A stretch of DNA of 13,437 nucleotides from CAZDYP01 sp964509505 (GTDB lineage Bacteria; Chloroflexota; Anaerolineae; JACRMK01). The translations under genes and the position numbers were made by a program. The notes under the pieces are model-generated. The model did not search any database and was not told the origin of the DNA. It saw only the letters and a list, made by a program, of their open reading frames with translations. The number at the start of each line of letters is the position of its first letter. Position 1 is the first letter of the stretch. The stretch is taken from positions 1 through 13,437 of the forward strand of contig CAZDYP010000153.1 in the NCBI GenBank assembly GCA_964509505.1, read 5' to 3'. Of the stretch, positions 6,300 to 12,137 are shown piece after piece.

Positions 6300-7481
6300 T
6301 CATTGCAAATTCTCGAAGATGCCCGCCGCGCCCATGCCGCCGCCAATGCACATTGTCACCATGCCATACTTGGAGTTGCGGCGTTTCATTTCGCCGATGA
6401 GCTTCGCGGTCAGAATCGCGCCCGTCGCGCCAAGCGGATGCCCCAGCGCCACTGCGCCGCCGTTGACGTTCACCTTGTCCATGTCCATTTCGAGCGTGCG
6501 AATCACGGCGAGCGCTTGCGCCGCGAACGCTTCATTCAACTCAATGAGGTCAATATCGTCCAACGTCAAGCCCGCGAGCTTCAACGCCTTCGGCACCGCC
6601 GCAACGGGACCGATGCCCATAATCTCCGCAGGCACACCCGCAACGGCGAATGAGACAAAGCGCACGAGCGGTTTCAGCCCCATCGCTTCCGCGCGTTTGC
6701 GCTCCATCACGATAACTGCGCCTGCGCCGTCGCTCGTCTGCGACGAGTTGCCCGCCGTCACCGTGCCGCCATTCTTGAAGACGGGGCGCAGCTTCGCCAA
6801 CGCTTCGAGCGAGGTGTCTTTGCGGGGGCCTTCGTCGGTGTCGAATTTGTAGGTCGTGACCTTGCGCTTGCCGTTCTCGTCGAGCTCAACTTGTTCGACG
6901 GTCAACGGCACAATCTCATCTTTGAATTTGCCCGCCGCAATCGCCGCAATCGCGTTTTGATGCGACTGATACGAAAAGGCATCGGCGTCTGCGCGACTGA
7001 CGCTGTATTGTTCTGCGAGGTTCTCGGCGGTGATGCCCATTGCCGTATAGGCGGCGGGATATTCTTCCGCGAGATGTGGATTGGGCTTGAGACGACCGCC
7101 GCCTTTGCTGGACGACGACATGCTCTCGACGCCGCCGGCGAGGAGCACTTCGCCGAAGCCCGCCATCACGCGCTCGGCTGCCAAGGCAATCGTCTGCAAA
7201 CCGCTCGAACAAAAACGATTGACGGTCTGAGCAGGGATTTGATACGGCAATCCGGCGCGCTGCAAAACCACGCGCGCCATGTTGTAACCTTGTTCGGCTT
7301 CGGGCGTTGCGCAGCCGATAATGGCATCTTCAATTTCAAGTGGATCCAGTACGGGTGCGCGCTTGATGGCTTCATTTACTACCGTTGCGCCCATGTCTTC
7401 GGGTCTGTAATCTTTGAGTTTGCCGCTGGGCGCTTTGCCAATGGCGGTGCGCGCGGCAGAAACGATGACGGCTTCCTTCAT
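6300..7481 (-). CDS. Acetyl-CoA C-acyltransferase (3-ketoacyl-CoA thiolase)
   Basis: The enzyme cleaves 3-ketoacyl-CoA with CoA in the last step of fatty acid beta-oxidation, or runs in reverse to join acyl units. The 393-aa length is typical. The nucleophile is C91 in NRFCSSGLQT; the other active-site residues are NEAFA (316-320), H348 in GGAVALGHPLGATGA and C378 in MCIGGGMGAAGIFE. GCATPEAEQGYNMAR is characteristic of FadA-type degradative thiolases rather than biosynthetic PhaA, though PhaA-like use is not excluded. ATG 7481 is set by a perfect AGGAGG (7488-7493), six bases away; the open frame extends to 7613 but those residues are unlike the family and lie in the promoter region. No hydratase/dehydrogenase partner is next to it. 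Confidence 0.94.
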   Translation of the reverse strand: MKEAVIVSAARTAIGKAPSGKLKDYRPEDMGATVVNEAIKRAPVLDPLEIEDAIIGCATPEAEQGYNMARVVLQRAGLPYQIPAQTVNRFCSSGLQTIALAAERVMAGFGEVLLAGGVESMSSSSKGGGRLKPNPHLAEEYPAAYTAMGITAENLAEQYSVSRADADAFSYQSHQNAIAAIAAGKFKDEIVPLTVEQVELDENGKRKVTTYKFDTDEGPRKDTSLEALAKLRPVFKNGGTVTAGNSSQTSDGAGAVIVMERKRAEAMGLKPLVRFVSFAVAGVPAEIMGIGPVAAVPKALKLAGLTLDDIDLIELNEAFAAQALAVIRTLEMDMDKVNVNGGAVALGHPLGATGAILTAKLIGEMKRRNSKYGMVTMCIGGGMGAAGIFENLQ

Positions 7482-7548
7482 GGTGAGCCTCCTCTTAATG
7501 GCTGATGACTGATAGCAAATAGCAAATGGATGAGTGCGTTGCGGGCGT

Positions 7549-7577
7549 AGTTTATTATGGGGTGAGGATGCTGTCAA
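7549..7577 (-). promoter_or_regulatory. Sigma70-like promoter of the thiolase gene
   Basis: The minus strand has a perfect TTGACA (7572-7577), a 17-base spacer and TAAACT (7549-7554). This leaves a leader of about 60 bases before the ATG. It stands back to back with the rightward promoter at 7595-7622. Confidence 0.6.
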
Positions 7578-7594
7578 TTCAGAAAAATTTGTGA

Positions 7595-7622
7595 TTGACG
7601 TAAGACAACGCATGGCTATACT
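7595..7622 (+). promoter_or_regulatory. Sigma70-like promoter of the 272-aa hypothetical gene
   Basis: TTGACG (7595-7600), a 16-base spacer and TATACT (7617-7622) match the consensus at five of six positions each. Transcription would start near 7629, about 35 bases before the chosen ATG. The two divergent -35 boxes are only 17 bases apart, so one bound protein could affect both genes. Confidence 0.65.
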
Positions 7623-7663
7623 TGCTTCATGTAAGAGCTAATTTTAGAGAGGAGATTACTGCG

Positions 7664-8482
7664 ATGAACATTCCAAAGTATTGGGCGCGCGATACCCAAA
7701 CCGTCAGCGGCCCCTCAGGCGAAAGCGTCTCGTTCAGTTGTTGGCGTTGGTCGGATAGCAGCTACGACGAAGCGAAAGAACGCGCACGCCGCAGCGCGAG
7801 AGAGATTGCGTGGAAGCTGCTCAATCGCCAACCGCTCGATCGTTATGCGTATGGCGAGCGTCCCATGCGCGAAGAAATCGTGCAGCCGATTCATAACGAC
7901 GACGGCAACGAAATCGGCGTCATCACGCGCAATGCGTACGGCGCATTGGTGTTGAACGCAGCTAACGCGATGTTCATGGATATAGATTTTCCAGACGAGA
8001 AGCGCAAAGGACAGTCCGTCAATCACGAAGCGGTCGCGTTGCAAAGTGTCGAGCAATGGGCGCGCGCACATCCAGAGTGGGGTGTACGAATTTATCGCAC
8101 GTTTGGCGGCTTGCGTTGCCTTATCACCAACGAAGTGTTTGAGCCAAGCGACGCGAGCGCCATCGCGTTGTTGCAAAGCTTGAAGTGTGACCCGTTGTAT
8201 GTCGCGCTCTGTCGTCAGCAAGCATGCTTTCGGGCGCGCTTGACGCCGAAGCCGTGGCGCTTCGACTTCGCCATGCCGCCAGCGCGTTACCCATGGCTCA
8301 GCCAAGCGGCTGAGTCCGCCTATCGCCAATGGGAGAACGAATATCAACGAGCCATCGCGTCATACACCGTCTGCAAGCTGCTCAAGCACGTTGGGCGCTC
8401 AGACGTGCATCCCGATGTTGGCGTCATTCTGGCGTTGCACGATCAGGTTGCGTGCAAATCGGGGAATTTGCGATTGGCGTAG
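7664..8482 (+). CDS. Conserved hypothetical protein with hhDhD motif
   Basis: No function is assigned. The 272-aa protein has no signal peptide or membrane span. Its segments look conserved and enzyme-like: PKYWARDTQ at the N-terminus, YGERPMREEI, ITRNAYGALVLNAANAMFMD with D106 and D108 in FMDIDFP, RIYRTFGGLRCLIT (142-155), CFRARLTPKPWRFDFAMPP (188-206) and a C-terminal LALHD. It resembles a widespread family of uncharacterised proteins with the same order of blocks. The acidic hhDhD motif, the later glycine-rich strand and FDF could be read as motifs I, II and III of an archaeo-eukaryotic primase fold, but the expected motif II histidine is an arginine. ATG 7664 follows GAGGAG; a TTG at 7622 overlaps the -10 box and is unlikely. 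The ATPase gene starts 27 bases downstream. Confidence 0.8.
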   Translation: MNIPKYWARDTQTVSGPSGESVSFSCWRWSDSSYDEAKERARRSAREIAWKLLNRQPLDRYAYGERPMREEIVQPIHNDDGNEIGVITRNAYGALVLNAANAMFMDIDFPDEKRKGQSVNHEAVALQSVEQWARAHPEWGVRIYRTFGGLRCLITNEVFEPSDASAIALLQSLKCDPLYVALCRQQACFRARLTPKPWRFDFAMPPARYPWLSQAAESAYRQWENEYQRAIASYTVCKLLKHVGRSDVHPDVGVILALHDQVACKSGNLRLA

Positions 8483-8502
8483 AGACACTGCGCCGTTATA
8501 AT
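8474..8502 (+). promoter_or_regulatory. Promoter giving a leaderless ATPase mRNA
   Basis: TTGGCG (8474-8479), a 17-base spacer and a perfect TATAAT (8497-8502) end only seven bases before the ATG at 8510. Transcription should begin at about the start codon itself. The -35 box overlaps the last codons of the upstream gene. No Shine-Dalgarno precedes the ATG, which fits leaderless translation. Confidence 0.65.
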
Positions 8503-8509
8503 CCATGCC

Positions 8510-9766
8510 ATGAATGAAAATCATTCACGCCATGAATTGATTTACCGCAAGCATTGGCTGACCCCCAACTTGCAAGCCGCTATCACCGAACACGCGGTCG
8601 TCGTGCTGACGGGCGCGCGTCAAGTCGGAAAAAGCACGCTCATCCACCACGCCGAACCAATGAAGTCTTGGCGCTATCACACGCTCGATGACTTCGACGT
8701 GCTGCGCCAAGTCGAGCGCGACCCATCCGCGTTGTGGGCAGGCACGGATGCGGTCGTCATTGACGAAGTGCAAAAAGCGCCACACTTGCTGCCCGCGATC
8801 AAACAAGCCGTTGACCGCCGCAAACGCGCGGTGCGCTTTGTGCTGTCAGGCTCGGCAAACTTGTTGCTGATGAAGCAGGTGAGCGAAAGCCTCGCGGGCC
8901 GTGCCGTGTATTTCACCTTGCTGCCAATGACTGTTGGCGAGAGTGAAGGCACGCCTGCGCTGACGTTGCTAGCTGACTTGCTCGCTGGGCGATGGCCTGC
9001 GGAAGGAACCATCCAGCTAAAAATCGCTGACCCATTGCCCTTGCTGCTGCGCGGCTTTATGCCGCCGTTGTTAGAATTGTCGCAACCGTCTGCTTGGACG
9101 CGTTGGTGGCAGGGCTATATCGCGACGTATCTGGAGCGAGACTTGCGACAAATTTCGCAAGTGGTCGCGCTTACCGATTTTCGGCGTGTGATGGAGCTAG
9201 CCGCCTTACGCACGGGACAACTGCTCAATCAAACTGAATTGGCGCGTGATGCGCGGCTGGCGCAACCCACCGTTCATCGTTATCTGAATTTGATCGAAGC
9301 GACTCACTTGGCGCAACGAGTCCCAGCGTTCATGGCTAGTCATACCACACGCCTTATCAAATCCCCGAAGTTGCATTGGGCGGACCCTGCGCTCGCCATC
9401 TTTTTGTCGGGCTACTATGACGTAGAGAGTTTAGCGCATGCGCGCGAGCTGGGCGCGTATTTCGAGACGCTCATCTATCAGCATGTGCAGGCGTTGGCGC
9501 AGTTGTTGACGCCGCAGCCGCGCATTTTTTATTGGCGCACACAGCGAGGCGAAGAAGTGGATTTCGTCGTGGAGCAAGGGCGACGCATGCTTGCCATTGA
9601 AGTAAAGATGACCTCACAAGCGCGCTACACTGACGCAGATGGTTTGACTGCATTCTTGCGTGAGCATCCCAAAGCCATCGGCGGCGTGCTGGTTTACATG
9701 GGGTCGGAGATTAGACGTTTGAGCGATAACATTGTGGCGGTGCCGTGGGAATGCTGGGCGCATTGA
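8510..9766 (+). CDS. ATPase of the AAA_14/DUF4143 family
   Basis: The 418-aa protein has the complete architecture of this family. It contains a P-loop NTPase with Walker A TGARQVGKST (34-43), Walker B VVIDEVQ (82-88), sensor strand VLSGSAN (111-117) and the family element SLAGRAVYFTLLPMTVGE. A winged-helix segment follows (about 236-270, QLLNQTELARDARLAQPTVHRYLNLIE). The C-terminal DUF4143 part carries a PD-(D/E)xK-like core: FYWRTQRGEEVDFVVEQ with D351, then E364-V-K366. Such proteins are common and mobile in bacteria and archaea, and their physiological role is unknown. Translation starts at ATG 8510 with no ribosome-binding site, right behind a TATAAT. A 7-bp palindrome covers codons 1-6. 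It is separated from the kinase-like gene by 49 bases. Confidence 0.9.
   Translation: MNENHSRHELIYRKHWLTPNLQAAITEHAVVVLTGARQVGKSTLIHHAEPMKSWRYHTLDDFDVLRQVERDPSALWAGTDAVVIDEVQKAPHLLPAIKQAVDRRKRAVRFVLSGSANLLLMKQVSESLAGRAVYFTLLPMTVGESEGTPALTLLADLLAGRWPAEGTIQLKIADPLPLLLRGFMPPLLELSQPSAWTRWWQGYIATYLERDLRQISQVVALTDFRRVMELAALRTGQLLNQTELARDARLAQPTVHRYLNLIEATHLAQRVPAFMASHTTRLIKSPKLHWADPALAIFLSGYYDVESLAHARELGAYFETLIYQHVQALAQLLTPQPRIFYWRTQRGEEVDFVVEQGRRMLAIEVKMTSQARYTDADGLTAFLREHPKAIGGVLVYMGSEIRRLSDNIVAVPWECWAH
8511..8527 (+). promoter_or_regulatory. Palindrome over the ATPase start codon
   Basis: TGAATGA and TCATTCA are perfect 7-bp arms around AAA, beginning at the second base of the ATG and at the expected transcription start. 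This is a plausible operator or RNA hairpin controlling the leaderless start. It may also be chance, since the arms encode ordinary codons. Confidence 0.35.
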
Positions 9767-9815
9767 TGTTTTGTGGAAGGGCTTTGTGGTGAGCTGAATA
9801 GATGGAGAGGATTCT

Positions 9816-10892
9816 TTGCCCAACGAAGTGATCACTGACTTAAAGCAAGTCACCATTGAGTGGTTGACGGATGTGCTTTCAAAGAGCGATGCGCTGACCC
9901 ATGGGGCAGTGGCGGCGTTTGATGTGGACACAGGGCGCGGGAATTGGTCAACGAATGCCAGCCTGAGCGTGCGCTACGTGAATGGGTCGCGTGGCGCTTT
10001 GCCACAACACTTGTTCTTGAAGCTGGTCAATGCCGATTTGGGCGATGAGTTCTTCGGGCCCTCGGAAGTGTTCTATTACACGCGCGATTACGTCGGCGTC
10101 GAAGCGGCTCCGCTCATCCGTTGTTATGATGCGGTGTGGGCTGCAGAAAAGCGACGCTACCATCTGTTGCTGGATGACTTGTCACGCACTCATGTCGCGG
10201 CAGTGGCTAAAGCGCCAACCATGGAGTATGGCTTGGCTTTGGCAGAAGGTTTGGCGGCGCTGCATGTGCGGTGGTGGGGCGCACAGCGCTTGGCTGAAGC
10301 GGGAGCGCCCATCCACGACGCCACACACATCCAACGCTTTGTTGACATCGCCGCGCCCGGCGTGGAACACATCCTCAAGCAGTTCTCGGCTGAACTACAA
10401 CCCCACTGGCCCCGCGCTATGCGTGCGCTCTACGCGAAACATCCGCAAGCGCTCATCAAGCGAACCCAAGATGCGAATGGCTTCACGCTCATTCACGGCG
10501 ATGTGGGTCACACGAATATACTGGTGCCGCGTGCTGGGGACAGGCCGATCTACATCATTGATCGGCAACCATTCGATTGGAGCCTCACGACGTGGTTGGG
10601 CGTTTATGACCTTGCCTACGCCATCGTGCTCGATTGGGAGGTCGAGACACGCAGACGGTTAGAGCTGCCGATTCTCCGACACTATCATGCTCAACTCATC
10701 AAGCAGGGCGTGGTGGGATATTCTTGGGAGCGGCTATGGGATGATTACAAATTGTCTGTGGCGATGGGCGTTTACATAGCAACGGAATATTGTCGTGGCG
10801 GCGTGGACGAACGCTGGGTTCCAATTTGGCTGCCCAAGCTTCAGCGCTCATTGACTGCTTGTGATGATTTGGCTTGCAGCGAGCTGTGGTAG
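9816..10892 (+). CDS. Aminoglycoside phosphotransferase-like (APH superfamily) kinase
   Basis: A 358-aa small-molecule kinase of the protein-kinase-like fold. Visible residues are the ATP-site lysine in FLKLV (K69), a helix-C-like glutamate in PSEVFYY (E84), the hinge HLLLDDLSR, the Brenner-type catalytic loop LIHGDVGHTNILV (D229, N234) and the metal-binding aspartate in IYIIDRQPFDW (D249), where relatives more often have IDFQ. The sequence looks closer to the uncharacterised phosphotransferase/EcKinase-like groups than to proven antibiotic kinases, so resistance should not be assumed. No ATG fits. TTG 9816 is five bases past GGAGAGG (9804-9810) and places the usual first helix correctly, so I take it as the start. 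The substrate is unknown. Confidence 0.85.
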   Translation: MPNEVITDLKQVTIEWLTDVLSKSDALTHGAVAAFDVDTGRGNWSTNASLSVRYVNGSRGALPQHLFLKLVNADLGDEFFGPSEVFYYTRDYVGVEAAPLIRCYDAVWAAEKRRYHLLLDDLSRTHVAAVAKAPTMEYGLALAEGLAALHVRWWGAQRLAEAGAPIHDATHIQRFVDIAAPGVEHILKQFSAELQPHWPRAMRALYAKHPQALIKRTQDANGFTLIHGDVGHTNILVPRAGDRPIYIIDRQPFDWSLTTWLGVYDLAYAIVLDWEVETRRRLELPILRHYHAQLIKQGVVGYSWERLWDDYKLSVAMGVYIATEYCRGGVDERWVPIWLPKLQRSLTACDDLACSELW

Positions 10893-11058
10893 AAGGAGTT
10901 GATGCTTCGGATTGGGTGATTTAGAATGGCGTTCAGAGATTTAGAAAAGTTAATGCAAGTCGATCGTTCGTTGCGTGAGTGATGACGCGAAACGTGATGA
11001 AGGCATGACGAAAACAGATGGATTTTGCGGATTGATTTTTCGAGATGAGTGATTTAGA
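10893..11058 (+). other. Gap before the small gene pair, with an 18-codon ORF
   Basis: The gap holds two promoter-like repeat copies and an ATG-initiated 18-codon ORF at 10926-10982 (MAFRDLEKLMQ...). It lacks a Shine-Dalgarno, and its ATG overlaps a TAGAAT box. I do not support it as a gene; it may be a leader peptide or nothing. Confidence 0.3.
10899..10928 (+). repeat. Promoter-like direct repeat, copy A
   Basis: TTGATG (10899-10904), 17 bases, then TAGAAT (10922-10927), within GGATTGGGTGATTTAGAATG (10909-10928). The last part is shared with copies B and C; the internal GATTTTTCGAGAT stretch of B is missing. Confidence 0.5.
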
Positions 11059-11060
11059 AT
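11029..11060 (+). repeat. Promoter-like direct repeat, copy B
   Basis: GGATTGATTTTTCGAGATGA followed by GTGATTTAGAAT. TTGATT (11032-11037) and TAGAAT (11055-11060) are 17 bases apart, a reasonable sigma70 pair. The ATG of the next gene overlaps the TAGAAT, so if this is the active promoter, translation must start downstream of 11059. Confidence 0.55.
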
Positions 11061-11439
11061 GACACAGAAACATCCCCGTTTGCTCGCCGTCATCCAAACA
11101 GTGCGAGCACACATACAATGGAAACCCAATAGCGCGGAACGTCACCTGCAAAAGCGCAAACAGCGCAAACATTTGCCGCCCACGGCTAATCTTGCTGATT
11201 ATGAGCGCGTGATCTTGACTGTGTTGCGAGATGAAACCGCGCAAGTATATCACTATTGGTATAAGCGTGTTCCCTACGTGACAATCGTTGCGACGGTGAG
11301 CATGCAAACGTGGCTAGTGATGTTTGGTTATGATGGTGTCATGGAAAGCGCCTTTGTGCTTGAACACCCAGAGCGATATTTGAGCAAGCCTGAGTTTGAA
11401 AAGGTTGGCTCGTTGAGTGAGGTGGACGATGAATTATGA
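11059..11439 (+). CDS. Small protein, possible BECR-fold (PBECR-like) nuclease toxin
   Basis: A 126-aa hypothetical protein. After a basic N-terminal half (AERHLQKRKQRKHLPPTANL) come ADYERVILTVLRDETAQVYHY, a strand-rich stretch VPYVTIVATVSMQTWLVMFG, then DGVMESAFVLEHPERYL. This order, with a histidine near 29, strands ending in WLVMF, then DG-x-x-x-SAF and a terminal YL, is reminiscent of the phage-associated Barnase-EndoU-ColicinE5/D-RelE-like domains. That is pattern resemblance only. The ATG at 11059 has no Shine-Dalgarno and overlaps a TAGAAT box, so a start further in, such as TTG 11080, is possible. Its last 11 bases overlap the next gene, implying translational coupling. A toxin role is inferred from size, pairing and this resemblance. 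Confidence 0.6.
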   Translation: MTQKHPRLLAVIQTVRAHIQWKPNSAERHLQKRKQRKHLPPTANLADYERVILTVLRDETAQVYHYWYKRVPYVTIVATVSMQTWLVMFGYDGVMESAFVLEHPERYLSKPEFEKVGSLSEVDDEL

Positions 11440-11785
11440 AGAGCTCATTTCAGCTTATGAGACCGATGTACAATTCCCCGATGTGAGCGGGATGGAACAC
11501 TTGGAGATGTTGATGACCCGTAGCGAAATCGCGCGACATGAAGCGCGCTTATCCCATGTAGAGCGTCAACGGGTGCAACGGGCAGACCATCAGCTGTTGC
11601 GACACGCCAAGCAATTCTATGCCTCTATTCAAGCAGTTGCCGATTTGGACAGTTGGCGGCGCAACGAAAACGCGCCTGTGACCCATTGGTGGTGGTATCT
11701 GGATGTGATTACGCAATTGCCGCTGGCTTTAGACCCATCAACCCCCACACCACAATTCGCGCTTGAGTTGTCGCCCGCACCATAG
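11429..11785 (+). CDS. Small helical partner protein, possible antitoxin
   Basis: A 118-aa hypothetical protein. The ATG at 11429 lies inside the end of the preceding gene (11-base overlap) and has GAGG at 11418-11421, seven bases upstream, so the two are almost certainly translated together. The N-terminal half is helical and charged (SEIARHEARLSHVERQRVQR, 32-51). A conserved-looking block THWWWYLDVI (85-94) follows, then a Pro/Thr-rich tail. No HTH, membrane or enzyme motif is recognised. In small overlapping pairs of this kind the second protein is often the neutralising partner; that is inference and the roles could be reversed. Confidence 0.65.
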   Translation: MNYEELISAYETDVQFPDVSGMEHLEMLMTRSEIARHEARLSHVERQRVQRADHQLLRHAKQFYASIQAVADLDSWRRNENAPVTHWWWYLDVITQLPLALDPSTPTPQFALELSPAP

Positions 11786-11830
11786 CGCCTGCTTGCGCGA
11801 TTGAAACAACGTGCAGTGAGATAGCGGCAC

Positions 11831-11861
11831 GGATTGATTTTCGGGTGGGGTGATTTAGCCT
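11831..11861 (+). repeat. Promoter-like direct repeat, copy C
   Basis: GGATTGATTTTCGGGTGGGG followed by TGATTTAGCCT. It matches copy B over about 28 bases with one deletion and a few changes. TTGATT (11834-11839) is kept; the -10 region has drifted to TAGCCT with a 16-base spacer. It stands about 30 bases upstream of the small ORF at 11892. Confidence 0.5.
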
Positions 11862-11891
11862 TGCGCCCAATCTGGGAAGGAGGGGGTGATT

Positions 11892-11957
11892 ATGGCAGAC
11901 ATTCCCAACTATACCGACACCCAGCCTACGATTCAGATCAGCGAAGTGAAAATGTAA
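11892..11957 (+). CDS. Putative 21-aa small protein
   Basis: A short ORF from ATG to TAA. AAGGAGGGGG at 11877-11886 puts a full AGGAGG eight bases before the ATG, the best ribosome-binding site in the right half of the window. The peptide begins MADIPNYTDTQPTI and ends SEVKM: polar, no signal or membrane segment, no cysteine. A terminator follows 50 bases later and a promoter-like repeat precedes it, giving a complete minimal transcription unit. No homolog is recognised. It may be a true small protein, or the stub of a lost longer gene that kept its translation start. Confidence 0.4.
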   Translation: MADIPNYTDTQPTIQISEVKM

Positions 11958-12006
11958 AACGCCCGAACCCGCAAAGCCATAAACTTTGGCGTTCAACTCA
12001 AACCAA

Positions 12007-12040
12007 AACCCCGCTGCCACTCCTCTGTGACAACGGGGTT
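12007..12040. terminator. Bidirectional terminator between small ORF and aroKB
   Basis: A 14-bp stem with two mismatches (arms 12007-12020 and 12027-12040) and a 6-base loop. On the plus strand it is followed by TTCTTTCTTCTTT, on the minus strand by TTTTGGTTTG, so it can serve both converging units. Its arms closely resemble those at 244-276 (AACCC..TGCCA and GACAACGGG). Confidence 0.75.
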
Positions 12041-12137
12041 CTTTCTTCTTTCCTCTTTCTTCCCCAATACCCCCTTAGCTCCCCTAATTTCCTGTATTTC
12101 CTTTATCTCCCTCCTCCTCCTCCTTTCCCTCCTCCAA
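12041..12137. repeat. C/T-rich low-complexity tract over the aroKB 3' end
   Basis: The plus strand is almost all pyrimidine for some 95 bases, with CTCCTCCTCCTCC at 12109-12124. It covers the aroKB stop and encodes its acidic tail on the other strand. It looks like slippage-grown microsatellite DNA. Confidence 0.65.

Larger units (their letters stand above)
11786..12083. other. Convergent intergenic stretch with repeat, small ORF and terminator
   Basis: About 300 bases between the small gene pair and the end of aroKB. It holds repeat copy C, a 21-codon ORF with strong ribosome-binding site, a bidirectional terminator hairpin, and a C/T-rich tract that continues into the aroKB 3' end. No longer gene is supported on either strand. 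Confidence 0.6.

Noticed and set aside
5477..6400. Plus-strand open frame of 307 codons opposite the nitrilase
   Set aside because: It spans the nitrilase, a hairpin repeat and the thiolase terminator on the other strand and shows no family motif.
7482..7613. N-terminal extension of the thiolase
   Set aside because: A perfect AGGAGG precedes ATG 7481, and the extension overlaps the promoter.
10926..10982. 18-codon ORF MAFRDLEKLMQ...
   Set aside because: No Shine-Dalgarno, and its ATG lies in a TAGAAT promoter-like box; kept only as a note in the gap entry.
8510..11785. A defence island with known systems
   Set aside because: No restriction, Cas, CBASS, retron or other recognised defence gene is present; a DUF4143 ATPase and a small gene pair alone do not make that case.
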